64,000 nt of DNA from Asticcacaulis currens (GCF_028550395.1 NZ_JAQQKW010000011.1:84503-148502); one strand, 5' to 3'; shown: positions 52,643 to 61,379, numbered from the stretch's first letter. Made by a program: numbers and translations. Notes: generated by a model not told the origin, from the letters alone.

Positions 52643-53310
52643 TAGGGCCTGAGTTTTTTGCCAATATCGACCCGGCGGAAATCGCCCGCGCCAGCGGTGA
52701 GACGCTCGGCATGGTCGGGGCGTCCCTGCTGCTCAGTCTCGCGCTGGGCCTGCCTCTGGGGGTGTGGCTGTCGGTCACCAGCCGTCAGGGCTTAAGCCCC
52801 CATCCGCTCCTCTATGGCCTGCTGAGTTTTGCGGTCAATGTGCTGCGTTCCATCCCCTTTGTGATCCTGTTTATCCTGCTGATCCCGGTCACTCTGGCGC
52901 TGGTCGGCACGTCCCTGGGCGTCAAGGGGGCCATTCCGCCTCTGGTGCTGGGGGCCGCGCCATTTCTCGCGCGGCTGGTCGAAAACGCCCTGCGCGAAGT
53001 CGATCGCTCGGTCATCGAGGCCACGCAGGCGCTGGGAGCCTCAAAGCGTCAGATCATCCTGCACACCCTGCTGCCCGAAGCCCTGCCGGGCCTGATTGCG
53101 GCGGCGACCGTGACGGCCATCGCGCTCGTCTCCTATACGGCCATGGCCGGCGTGGTAGGGGCGGGCGGCCTCGGCGATCTGGCCGTGCGCTATGGCTATC
53201 AACGCTTCCAGACCGATGTCATGGTGGTGACGGTGGTGCTGATTATTGCCCTGGTTCAGGGGCTGCAAATGCTGGGCGATGCGCTGGTGGCGCGCGTCTC
53301 GAAGAAATAA
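52639..53310 (+). CDS. metI: Methionine ABC transporter permease MetI
   Basis: A 223-residue permease with about five helices. The EAA loop is EATQALGASKRQIILHTLLP, preceded by GAAPFLARLVENALREVDRS and followed by SYTAMAGVVGAGGLGDLAVR, YGYQRFQTDVM, all typical of MetI. ATG 52639 overlaps the metN stop by 4 bp, indicating coupled translation; longer upstream frames are ruled out by this. Confidence 0.94.
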   Translation: MIGPEFFANIDPAEIARASGETLGMVGASLLLSLALGLPLGVWLSVTSRQGLSPHPLLYGLLSFAVNVLRSIPFVILFILLIPVTLALVGTSLGVKGAIPPLVLGAAPFLARLVENALREVDRSVIEATQALGASKRQIILHTLLPEALPGLIAAATVTAIALVSYTAMAGVVGAGGLGDLAVRYGYQRFQTDVMVVTVVLIIALVQGLQMLGDALVARVSKK

Positions 53311-53321
53311 GGAAGATACTC

Positions 53322-54119
53322 ATGCTGTCTCGTCGTCATCTGATCCTGACCGGTGTTGCCGCCTCTGCTCTGGCCGCCTGCGGCAAGCCGGCCGCCAAGG
53401 GCAATGTCCTCAGCGTCGCAGCCACCGCCGTACCGCACGCCGAAATCCTCAAGGTCATAACCCCCGATCTGGCGGCCAAGGGCATCACGCTCGATATCAA
53501 GGTCTTTAACGACTATGTGCAGCCGAACCTTCAGGTCGATCAGGGCCTGATCGACGCCAACTATTTCCAGACCCTGCCCTATCTCGACTCGTTCAATAAG
53601 GAACGCGGCACGAAGCTGGTGACCGTGGTCGGCGTGCATGTCGAGCCGTTTGGCGGCTATTCGCGCAAACATAAGGCGATTGCTGACCTGCCGCAGGGCG
53701 CGGTCATCGCCGTGCCCAATGACGCCTCGAACACCGGGCGCGCCCTGATCCTGCTGCACAAGAACGGCCTGATTACGCTGAAAGACCCTAACAGTATCAA
53801 TGCGACGCTGAAAGACATCGCCGGTAACCCCAAGGGCTTTGTGTTCAAGGAGCTGGAATCGCCGTCCCTGCCGCGCGTCCTGCCGGAGGTCGATCTGGCC
53901 CTGATCAACACCAACTACGCGCTGGATGCCAAGCTGGACCCCAAGAGAGACGCCCTGATCATCGAAGGCTCGGACAGCCCGTACATCAACTATCTGGTGG
54001 CGCGCGCCGACAAGACAGACGACCCGCGTATCAAGGCGCTGGCCGAGGCCCTGACCTCTCAGAAGGTCAAGGATTTCATCGCCAAGACCTATAATGGTGC
54101 GGTCATTGCGGCGTTTTAA
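53322..54119 (+). CDS. metQ: Methionine-binding lipoprotein MetQ
   Basis: 265 residues from ATG 53322 (AAGGAAG site). The lipobox LAAC gives Cys20. The NlpA/MetQ fold is clear: VAATAVPHAEILKVITPDLA, IDANYFQTLPYLDSFNKERG, PFGGYSRKHKAIADLPQGAV, IAVPNDASNTGRALILLHKN and ALINTNYALDAKLDPKRDAL. It completes metNIQ. Its TAA overlaps the stop of the oppositely oriented vapC in a shared TTAA (54116-54119). Confidence 0.95.
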   Translation: MLSRRHLILTGVAASALAACGKPAAKGNVLSVAATAVPHAEILKVITPDLAAKGITLDIKVFNDYVQPNLQVDQGLIDANYFQTLPYLDSFNKERGTKLVTVVGVHVEPFGGYSRKHKAIADLPQGAVIAVPNDASNTGRALILLHKNGLITLKDPNSINATLKDIAGNPKGFVFKELESPSLPRVLPEVDLALINTNYALDAKLDPKRDALIIEGSDSPYINYLVARADKTDDPRIKALAEALTSQKVKDFIAKTYNGAVIAAF

Positions 54120-54613
54120 AACCTGACAAACAGGTTGCGGAACCATTGCGGGCCGGAGCGTGAAGCTTCGCGCCAGTCGGCGGAGGTGTCGGCCTCTTCG
54201 GGCGTATAGCCGAACGGATTGAAGGTCTTGACCTTGCCCGCCTTGAAGGCAGCCGGTGAGGGGGTCACGAGGGTCAGGCCGTGCACGGCGGCGGTCGCGG
54301 CCATCAGCGCATCGCGGGAATCGCTCATATGGAGGGCTGCCCGGCGTCGGGCCACCGCCGCGTCGATGGGCAGAATATGGTTTTCAAAGGCGCGCGGCAC
54401 CTGTTCGTCCAGCCATTGCCGCAGCAGACGCCCGCTTTCGGCATCCCGCTTTTCGGCCGCGGCGATGCTGGTTTCCATCTCCAGCAGGCTCAGCACCGAC
54501 AGGAACAGGTGCTGACGCCCGATACCAGACGCCCAGCGCGTCAGGCCGGGATCAGTGTCGCCCGACTTGGCCTTGCGCAGTTCCATAACGATGGGGGTAT
54601 CGAGCAGGTACAT
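54116..54613 (-). CDS. VapC/FitB-like PIN-domain toxin, atypical active site
   Basis: 165 residues, longer than the usual 130-140. PIN features are MYLLDTPIVMELRKA with the first Asp (canonical DTN is DTP here), the acidic LSLLEMETSI, and DSRDALMAATAAVHGLTLVT. The normal VTRNxxDF box reads VTPSPAAF, so the fourth acidic residue is missing. An extra C-terminal tail (TPEEADTSADWREASRSGPQ) follows. PIN toxins cut tRNA or rRNA. It overlaps the antitoxin gene by 1 bp (TAATG). Activity may be weak or changed. Confidence 0.85.
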   Translation of the reverse strand: MYLLDTPIVMELRKAKSGDTDPGLTRWASGIGRQHLFLSVLSLLEMETSIAAAEKRDAESGRLLRQWLDEQVPRAFENHILPIDAAVARRRAALHMSDSRDALMAATAAVHGLTLVTPSPAAFKAGKVKTFNPFGYTPEEADTSADWREASRSGPQWFRNLFVRF

Positions 54614-54861
54614 TAAACCCCTCCCTGACGGTCCCAGCCATCCCCGGCGCGGGCGGCGTCGAGGTCAATCGCGACCCCTTCGCTGAGCGCCAGCAGATCG
54701 ACCAGAGTCTCCGTCTGCCCCGACAGGGCGCGATAGGCCTCAAAGCTCAAAAGGACGTGAGTCGGCTTGCCCCGATCAGTGATAAACACAGGCTCCGATA
54801 GGGCGGCGCGTTTGGCGCTACCGACATCCTGATTAAACTCGCGGCTGGAAAAGGTCGTCAA
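54613..54861 (-). CDS. Phd/YefM-type antitoxin
   Basis: 82 residues: MTTFSSREFNQDVGSAKRAA, EPVFITDRGKPTHVLLSFEA, YRALSGQTETLVDLLAL, a typical Phd DNA-binding N-domain with a C-terminal toxin-binding tail. It is upstream of and overlaps the PIN toxin gene, as expected for an autoregulated pair. Its promoter should lie in 54862-54900, where AT-rich TAGTTACGTTACTACA may be the operator. Confidence 0.88.
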   Translation of the reverse strand: MTTFSSREFNQDVGSAKRAALSEPVFITDRGKPTHVLLSFEAYRALSGQTETLVDLLALSEGVAIDLDAARAGDGWDRQGGV

Positions 54862-55073
54862 TTTGCACCTACGTTGCTACAAATGAGCGCGCTAACATGT
54901 AGTTACGTTACTACATCGTGACCCTTTAGCAACAATTTTCAAACGCGGTATTTCAAAACGTTTTTTTTAGCCGGCAACCGGTTGCGTCCGGCGTGATTTC
55001 TGTGTCTGTCTCAGCCACCGGTCTCGCTCAAAAGAAGGCCGAACACAGATCAATCAGGGGATCACAGACTCGC

Positions 55074-56435
55074 ATGACCGTCGCTACACCCGACATGTGG
55101 GCTCACACGTTTGAGACCATCACCACCCTCCTGTCGCCGCATGGGCCCAATGGCACCTATAATGCCAACGACTTCAGCATCCGTTTCTTCCTGCAAATCG
55201 GCCTGATCATTCTGGCGTGCCGCGTGGTCGGCTGGCTGGGTCAGAAGTTTCTGGCGCAGCCGCAGGTGGTCGGCGAAATGATCGCCGGGGTCATTCTGGG
55301 GCCATCTCTTCTGGGGCTTCTGTTCCCCGATCTTCAGGGGGCCATCTTCCCCAAGGAAAGCCGCAACGTCCTCTATGTCGGGGCGCAACTGGGCGTGGGT
55401 CTTTATATGTTCCTCGTCGGCTGCACCTTCCGCGCCGACCACTTTGCGCAAAAGGGCAAAAGCGCTGCGGCGGTCTCGTTTTCGGGCATTACGGTGCCGT
55501 TTCTGATGGCCTTGCTGATTACGCCCTGGCTTCTGACGGTGCCGGGCCTGTTTGCCGAAGGCATTTCGCAGTTCAATGCCACCCTGTTCATGGGGGCCTG
55601 TATCGCGCTGACCGCCTTCCCCATGCTGGCGCGCATTATCAATGAGCGCGGTCTGGCCCATTCGTCGCTGGGCACCCTGTCCCTGACGGCCGGAGCCTTT
55701 GACGACGCCGTGTCGTGGTGCGTGCTGGCCATCGTGCTGGCCACCTTTGGCGGCGGGCCGGGTATCGCCGTGCTGGCCATCGGCGGCGGCCTGTTATGGA
55801 CCCTGTTCGTGGTGTTCGCGGGCAAGCCGCTTCTGGCGCCGCTGGGCCGCATGGTTGAACAAAAGGGTGAGATGAGCCACACGGTTCTGGCCATTACCCT
55901 GATCGCCTTTGCGACTTCGGCCTTTGTAATGGACGCGGTGGGCATCCACGCCATCTTCGGTGGCTTCATTCTGGGCACGGTCATGCCGCGTGGCAAGTTT
56001 ACCGAGGAGTTGAAGAAAAAGGTCGAGCCGCTGACCGTCATCCTGCTCTTGCCGATGTTCTTCACTTATTCGGGGCTGAACACGCGCCTCGATATGGTCA
56101 ACAATCTTGAACTGCTGCTGATCGCGCTGGCCATTCTGGCCGTGTCGATCCTCGCTAAATTCGGCGCCTGCTATGCGGCGGCGCGCCTGACCGGCGAAGA
56201 CAACCGCACGGCGTTGGGCATCGGGGCGCTGATGAATTCCCGCGGGCTGATGGAGCTGATCATCATCAATATCGGCCTGCAAAAGGGCATTATCGGCCCG
56301 GCCCTGTTCTCGATGCTGGTGCTGATGGCGATTGTCACCACGGTCATGGCCTCGCCGCTGTTCGAAGCCGTCTATGGCCGCAAGGCGCGCGAAAGCGGCG
56401 AGCTTGGGGCCTTGCCGGACAGGTCGCCGGACTAG
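55074..56435 (+). CDS. Cation:proton antiporter, CPA2 family
   Basis: A 453-residue membrane protein with about 12-13 helices. Seen are QPQVVGEMIAGVILGPSLLG, GAQLGVGLYMFLVGCTFRAD, ALTAFPMLARIINERGLAHS, LSLTAGAFDDAVSWCVLAIV (the DD exchanger motif) and LMNSRGLMELIIINIGLQKG. It would swap Na+ or K+ for H+ across the inner membrane. No TrkA-N domain follows. ATG 55074 is chosen from conservation; the ribosome site is weak. A palindrome GCAACCGGTTGC (54974-54985) is upstream. The stop TAG lies in the CTAG opening a family B repeat. Confidence 0.9.
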   Translation: MTVATPDMWAHTFETITTLLSPHGPNGTYNANDFSIRFFLQIGLIILACRVVGWLGQKFLAQPQVVGEMIAGVILGPSLLGLLFPDLQGAIFPKESRNVLYVGAQLGVGLYMFLVGCTFRADHFAQKGKSAAAVSFSGITVPFLMALLITPWLLTVPGLFAEGISQFNATLFMGACIALTAFPMLARIINERGLAHSSLGTLSLTAGAFDDAVSWCVLAIVLATFGGGPGIAVLAIGGGLLWTLFVVFAGKPLLAPLGRMVEQKGEMSHTVLAITLIAFATSAFVMDAVGIHAIFGGFILGTVMPRGKFTEELKKKVEPLTVILLLPMFFTYSGLNTRLDMVNNLELLLIALAILAVSILAKFGACYAAARLTGEDNRTALGIGALMNSRGLMELIIINIGLQKGIIGPALFSMLVLMAIVTTVMASPLFEAVYGRKARESGELGALPDRSPD

Positions 56436-56553
56436 AGCGAAAAGACTTTAAGTAGAATGGCCATTTCGCTCTAAATTTTTGTTTTTGTCGCGATGTGCGG
56501 AAAACCGCTCACACTTTTGGCTTCGCCGAACTCCGTTTCCGCACATCGCTCCA
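56432..56553 (+). repeat. Family B dispersed repeat, copy 5
   Basis: 122 bp. CTAGAGCGAAAAGACTTT pairs back to ATTTCGCTCTA, then AATTTTTGTTTTTGTCGCGA, then TGCGGAAAACCGCTCACAC and GGCTTCGCCGAACTCCGTTT, closing GCACATCGCTCC. It is almost the same as copy 3 inverted. Confidence 0.88.
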
Positions 56554-56591
56554 AAGGTTTAACATCCGTTTGGGGTTAAGATCAGAAAGAA

Positions 56592-56688
56592 CCCCCACCA
56601 CCGCATCTCAGCTTCGCTTCGTGCGGTCCCAACGCTGGCGAAAGCTATACTTTCACTGCGCTATACCCCAGCAAGCTGGGGAGGTATA
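56592..56688. repeat. Family C dispersed repeat, copy 3
   Basis: CCCCACCACCGCATCTCAGC, TTCGCTTCGTGCGGTCCC, an inserted GCTGGCGAAAGCTATAC stretch, then CCCCAGCAAGCTGGGG and AGGTATAAG. It ends 11 bp before the halogenase-like stop, so it may act as its 3' hairpin. Confidence 0.78.
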
Positions 56689-56698
56689 AGAAGAGCAG

Positions 56699-58243
56699 CT
56701 ATGCCGACTCCGCAAAGCCTTCGGCGTAGATCTGGCGGATCAGGGTGCGGTGCGGCGGCAGGTCCAGCGTCGCGCGCTCGCCGAAATTATGGATCTTGGC
56801 AAAGGTCCGGTTGGCGTCCTCGACATGCGGGAAGTGGTCTCGCGCCCCGCTGAGATCGGTCCGGAAGCCCATGCCGTAGAGAATGTACTGATAGTTGAAG
56901 AAGGCGAAGGTTTCGACGTCAATCAGGAAGTCGAACCGGCTGGGCGGCCGGTAACGCCATTGCTCCAGTAACTCGCGCAACCGCTCAGGCCAGGTTTGCG
57001 GATCGGCATTGTCGCGCCAGAAGGCCTCACTGCGGTGGCTCAGCGCGTAGTGCAGCTTGAGGAAGGTGACGATATTCTCGTAACGCGCCGTCATCAGCGA
57101 ATTGAAGCGACGGGCCGGGGCGTCGATTGGCCCGGCGTGCGGGAACATCTCGGCGATCATGGCCACGGCGACCTCGATCATCACGATGCCGGTCGATTCC
57201 AGCGGCTCCATAAAGCCCCCCGCCAGCCCCACCGCCACGCAATTGCCGATCCACGGGCGCTCGCGGTAGCCGGGCTCGAACGCAATCTCACGCAGGTTCA
57301 CCGCGGCCTTGCTGCCCACATAGCGACGCAGCGTCGCTTCCGCCTCGTCGTCACTCGTGTGGTCGGTCGAGTAGGTATAGCCAATCCCGCGCTGCCCATC
57401 GAGGCCGATATCCCAGGTCCAGCCAGCCGCATGGGCCGTGGCCACCGTGTAGCTTTCGATAGGGGCGTCGGGGCGCTCATAGGGTGCCTTACACGCCAGC
57501 GCCTTGTTGGTGAACAGCGTCCCGCGCACCGAGCGGAACGGCGACCCCAGCGCCTTACCGATCAGTTCGGCCCGGAAGCCCGAACAGTCGATATAGAGGT
57601 CCGCCGTCAGCACCTCGCCCTCGGCGACGATGTGGTCGATCTGCCCTGTGTGGTCGAGCACCACCCCATCGAGCCGCGCCGGCTTATGCGCCACCCCCAG
57701 GGCGACGGCGCGTTCGGCCAGCACCTCGGCCAGTTGATGCGCGTTGAAATGATAGGCGTAGTTCAGCGGCCCGGCAAAATCGCCTTCGTGCGGGCGTTTG
57801 GGCGCGCGCCGCGCCTCGGCCACGCGCTTCTGAAACGTTACGGCCTCGGCAAAGGGCTTGCGCGTCGCCTCGTCCTGCAACAGCCAGTAAGGGACCAGCC
57901 CTTCGCCCTCGGTATAGTAGGGGGCTTCGAACGGGTGGAAATAGTGTTCGTGCCGCCCGTTGACCGGCGTCGTCACCCAGTCGGCAAAACGGATGCCCTG
58001 TTTGAAGGTGGCCGTGGTGCGCCGCATGAAGGGCGCTTCGTCTATGCCGATGAATTTCAGCGTCTGGCGAATGGTGGGGAAGGTGCCTTCGCCGACGCCT
58101 ACGCTGCTGATCTCCGGTGATTCCACCAGCACGATCTCAAGGCGCGGCTGACGTTTGATGTCGAAATAGCGCGCCAGATAGGCCGCCGCCAGCCATCCGG
58201 CCGTACCGCCCCCCAGGATCAGGATTCTGCGCTTGCCTGTCAT
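56699..58243 (-). CDS. Flavin-dependent (tryptophan) halogenase family protein
   Basis: 514 residues from ATG 58243. The FAD site is RILILGGGTAGWLAAAYLAR. The catalytic-lysine region is TTATFKQGIRFADW and the substrate region HYFHPFEAPYYTEGEGLVPY. The family WxWxIP motif reads WTWDIG here, so the Pro is replaced. Then come VGLAGGFMEPLESTGIVMIE, and a C-terminal helical part (GMGFRTDLSGARDHFPHVED). Such genes are common in Caulobacter near TonB receptors, and their substrate is not known. It stands alone. A monooxygenase or non-halogenating role is possible. Confidence 0.88.
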   Translation of the reverse strand: MTGKRRILILGGGTAGWLAAAYLARYFDIKRQPRLEIVLVESPEISSVGVGEGTFPTIRQTLKFIGIDEAPFMRRTTATFKQGIRFADWVTTPVNGRHEHYFHPFEAPYYTEGEGLVPYWLLQDEATRKPFAEAVTFQKRVAEARRAPKRPHEGDFAGPLNYAYHFNAHQLAEVLAERAVALGVAHKPARLDGVVLDHTGQIDHIVAEGEVLTADLYIDCSGFRAELIGKALGSPFRSVRGTLFTNKALACKAPYERPDAPIESYTVATAHAAGWTWDIGLDGQRGIGYTYSTDHTSDDEAEATLRRYVGSKAAVNLREIAFEPGYRERPWIGNCVAVGLAGGFMEPLESTGIVMIEVAVAMIAEMFPHAGPIDAPARRFNSLMTARYENIVTFLKLHYALSHRSEAFWRDNADPQTWPERLRELLEQWRYRPPSRFDFLIDVETFAFFNYQYILYGMGFRTDLSGARDHFPHVEDANRTFAKIHNFGERATLDLPPHRTLIRQIYAEGFAESA

Positions 58244-58355
58244 GCGCCTGAGTATGCGTCGTTTTGGCGGCGCGGGCAATCGGCGTGACGGATCACTGAG
58301 TCATTACGCTTACCCTGCGGCTTGCCGGGGGCAGGGCCGTTCGACGGTCCCGCCC

Positions 58356-58497
58356 CTAGATCATTATGATTTCTGGTGGAAACATAATGATCTGGATTTT
58401 TGTTTAGCCCCTCGCCGGGTGCGGGCTCCGCCACCTTGGCCGCCGCCTCAGTGGCGGCTTGAGCGGAATGATTCCATTTGAAATCATTCCGCTCTAG
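58356..58497. repeat. Family A dispersed repeat, copy 3
   Basis: 142 bp with CTAG at both ends (58356 and 58494). First stem ATCATTATGATTTC with GAAACATAATGAT, core CTCGCCGGGTGCGGGCTCC, last stem GAGCGGAATGATT with AATCATTCCGCTC. It lies between the halogenase-like start and the end of a chemoreceptor gene, that is between 3' and 5' ends on the minus strand. Confidence 0.88.
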
Positions 58498-58516
58498 GCT
58501 CAGCTCATGCGGGGCC

Positions 58517-60703
58517 TCAGGCGGCGCGCACGGTTTGCAGGAACTTGTCCATCTCCTGATGCAGCCGCTCGGCCTGCTGCGCCAGTTCGGCCGACGCCCC
58601 CAGCACCTGCACGGCAGAGGTGCCGGTCTGTTCCGCCGCCATGGCCACGCCGGTGATGTTGGTGGTCACCTCCTGCGTCCCGACCGAGGCCTGATTGACC
58701 GCCTGCACGATCTCCTGCGTTGCCGCCGTCTGCTGTTCGACGGCGGAGGCGATGATGGTGTTGGTCTGGTTGAGGTGGGCGATGGTGCCGGAAATGTTGG
58801 AGATGGCCGCCGCCGCCTTGGCGGTCGCCTCCTGCATGTGGGCGATCTTGTCCGAAATTTCGGTGGTCGCCCGCGCCGTCTGACCGGCCAGCGCCTTGAC
58901 CTCGGAAGCGACTACGGCAAAGCCTTTGCCCGCTTCACCGGCGCGCGCCGACTCGATGGTGGCGTTGAGCGCCAGAAGGTTGGTCTGGCTGGCCAGCCCG
59001 GCGATCAGATCGACCACGCCGCCGATGCTGACGGCCACCGTATTCAGTTCGTCCACCAGCCGCACCGCGCCGCTGGCCTCTTCCACGGCTTCCGAAGAAA
59101 TGCTGGCCGAGGTTTCGACCTGACGCCCGATCTCATTGACCGAGGCACCCAGTTCTTCGGCGGACGAGGCCACCGAGGTGACATTGGCCCCGGCCTCTTC
59201 GGCGGCGGCAGATACCGCGACCGATTGCGCCGAAGCCTGCTGCGCGGTGGCGGTCAGCTGCTGTGCCGAGGCCTGCATTTCGGTGGCCGCGCTAGACACC
59301 AGAGAGACGATGCCGCCCACCGACTTTTCAAACTCATCGGCCAGTTTGAGCATCATCTGACGCCGTGCCTGATCCTGCCTCTGGCGTTCGGCCTCGGCAT
59401 CGGCGGCCTTTTGCAGGGCCTCTTCCTCGGTGACGATGCGGATGCGGTCAACCGCCCGCGAAATGTCGCCGATCTCGTCCTTGCGCCCCGCCCCGGCGAT
59501 TTCGCGCAGCTTTTCACCAGAGGCCAGCCGGCCCAGCGCCTCGGTGAGGCGGGCAATGGGGTTGGCGACATTATTGGCCATAACGGCGATCATCGCGATC
59601 CCCAGAACCGCCACGATCAGGGCGCAGACGATCTCCCAGAGGGAGTCGCTGCCGCCGCGCGCCTTGAGCGCATTGGACAGCTTGTCGGCATCGGCCATGA
59701 CGACGGTGCGCGGCACGGTGATGATCACCGACCAGAACTGTCCGCTGCGGCCCAGTTGAATGGGGGCATAGACGCGCATCTGATCGTTCTTTTTGTCGAA
59801 ATCGACGGCCGAGCGCCCGCCTTTGACGGTGTCCAGCGCCCGCCAGGCCAACGGATCGACCGACTGCACCGAGCCGCCAACGGCGTCGGGGAAGGCGCTT
59901 GAGGCGACCACCAGCCCGTCAGAGGTGACGATGGTCACATTGCCCTTGCCCTCATAGATCGACTTCTTCACCGACTGGGCCAGAACCTGCACGAAGGACA
60001 GATCGAAATCGGCCCCGGCCACGCCCTTGAACTGGCCGTCGATGACGATGGGCACCGACATGGTGGCCAGAAAGACGTGTTTGCCCTGTACGATATAGGG
60101 CAGGGGGGCGAGGATGCTCTCCTTGCCATTGGCCTGCGGGCTGAGGAACCAGCCGCCCTTGATCAGGCCGTTGGCGTGGCGGTCATGACTGTCGTATTCG
60201 ACCAGCGGCTGAAGCGCGATCTCGCCCTGCGCATTGCGCGTCCAGTAGGGCAGGGCGCGGCCCGTGGCGTCGGAGCCTGCTTCTTTGCGGTTGACATAGG
60301 CCGCGTCGGCTCCGTCCAGCGCATTGGGTGCCCAGGCGCTATAGGTGCCGTTAAAGCGCGAATTGTCTTTCAGCACCCCCAGCAGGATCTGGTTCAGGTG
60401 CTGACGCCGTTGCGCGCGCGGCACGCCGCGCGGACCGGCGATGACTTCTAGGCTGCGCGCCATGTTACGGGCAGCGGAAAAGGCCGTATCGACCTCGGTG
60501 CGGATCGTCCCGGCCTGCGCATCGGCCAGCCGCGTCAGGGACTCGCTGCTGTTGCGATCCAGCAGGCCCTGCACATTCTGGTTCACAAAGTGCGCGGTCT
60601 TGCCCGACGAAAATATGCCGAAACCAACCAGGGCCCCGGTCGCCGTCAGAAGACAGAGCGCCGACAGGGCGACGATCTTCGTTTTTACGGAATGTATGTT
60701 CAT
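58517..60703 (-). CDS. Methyl-accepting chemotaxis protein with dCache sensor
   Basis: 728 residues. The GGAGG site favours ATG 60703 over 60709. TM1 is at about 12-32. The periplasmic part to about 320 has dCache features ([60 protein letters not shown]). Then TM2, HAMP ([20 protein letters not shown]) and the signal hairpin [40 protein letters not shown]. dCache receptors often sense amino acids or organic acids. The 250-bp gap upstream is AT-rich with an inverted repeat. Confidence 0.92.
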   Translation of the reverse strand: MNIHSVKTKIVALSALCLLTATGALVGFGIFSSGKTAHFVNQNVQGLLDRNSSESLTRLADAQAGTIRTEVDTAFSAARNMARSLEVIAGPRGVPRAQRRQHLNQILLGVLKDNSRFNGTYSAWAPNALDGADAAYVNRKEAGSDATGRALPYWTRNAQGEIALQPLVEYDSHDRHANGLIKGGWFLSPQANGKESILAPLPYIVQGKHVFLATMSVPIVIDGQFKGVAGADFDLSFVQVLAQSVKKSIYEGKGNVTIVTSDGLVVASSAFPDAVGGSVQSVDPLAWRALDTVKGGRSAVDFDKKNDQMRVYAPIQLGRSGQFWSVIITVPRTVVMADADKLSNALKARGGSDSLWEIVCALIVAVLGIAMIAVMANNVANPIARLTEALGRLASGEKLREIAGAGRKDEIGDISRAVDRIRIVTEEEALQKAADAEAERQRQDQARRQMMLKLADEFEKSVGGIVSLVSSAATEMQASAQQLTATAQQASAQSVAVSAAAEEAGANVTSVASSAEELGASVNEIGRQVETSASISSEAVEEASGAVRLVDELNTVAVSIGGVVDLIAGLASQTNLLALNATIESARAGEAGKGFAVVASEVKALAGQTARATTEISDKIAHMQEATAKAAAAISNISGTIAHLNQTNTIIASAVEQQTAATQEIVQAVNQASVGTQEVTTNITGVAMAAEQTGTSAVQVLGASAELAQQAERLHQEMDKFLQTVRAA

Positions 60704-60956
60704 GTGCATCCTCCAGCCGCCATAACGGCGTTAGGGGATGATCGCGCTCGTAATAATAAATGATGTATTAAGCGATTGTCGCGTCTATCTTTTGTGCAAA
60801 TATAAATAATGTGGCAAAATATCTCAGTGTCGCATATTGCGACAAACGGAGATTTACAGCCTGTATTGGCATAATATTTGAGTTTAATTTATGAGAACGT
60901 TTCGCGCAAACGTTTATTTTTGAGCAATCGTCCTAGTTGCCGTCGTGGTTTCTGAT
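60704..60956. other. AT-rich gap with an AACGTTT inverted repeat
   Basis: AACGTTTCGCGCAAACGTT (60896-60914) is a near-perfect inverted repeat around a CGCGC centre, upstream of the chemoreceptor. It may be an operator of a LacI- or other HTH-type factor. Nothing else is recognised. Confidence 0.4.
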
Positions 60957-61379
60957 TTAACGGCTGGGCATCAGGCGGAACAGCTCAAACATGTCCTGCA
61001 GGACCGTAAAGTCGATGGGCTTGACCAGATGCAGGTCAAAGCCGGCCTGCGCCGTTTCCCGGCGTCGGCCCGCATCGCCCCAACCGGTCTGGGCGATAAT
61101 CTTGCAGCGGCGCGTGCGCGGATCGGCGCGCAGGGCCCGCGCCACACTCAGGCCGTCTATTTCCGGCATCCCCAGATCGAGCAGCACGACGTCGGGGTGG
61201 AAGCTGCGCGCCGTCTCCATGGCGCTGAGACCGTCGAAACAGGTCCGCACCTCATCGCCCCACGATTCGATGGCCCAGCTTAAGGTGAGGGCCGAGGCCT
61301 GATTGTCGTCAACGACCAGCACTTTCAAAGGCGCGGGTGCCGTGGCCGCCCTGCCCTTGCGTTCTTGACAATCAATCAT
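60957..61379 (-). CDS. Single-domain response regulator (CheY-like)
   Basis: 140 residues made of one receiver domain: KVLVVDDNQASALTLSWAIE, the phospho-acceptor Asp in PDVVLLDLGMPEIDGLSVAR, IIAQTGWGDAGRRRETAQAG and the lysine in LHLVKPIDF. There is no output domain, so it passes phosphate or binds a partner. It is upstream of a chemoreceptor gene in the same direction, about 250 bp apart. The cognate kinase is unknown. Confidence 0.9.
   Translation of the reverse strand: MIDCQERKGRAATAPAPLKVLVVDDNQASALTLSWAIESWGDEVRTCFDGLSAMETARSFHPDVVLLDLGMPEIDGLSVARALRADPRTRRCKIIAQTGWGDAGRRRETAQAGFDLHLVKPIDFTVLQDMFELFRLMPSR

Noticed and set aside
58285..58305. Further iteron near 58.29 kb
   Set aside because: GTGACGGATCACTGAG shares only part of the motif and lacks the G-run.
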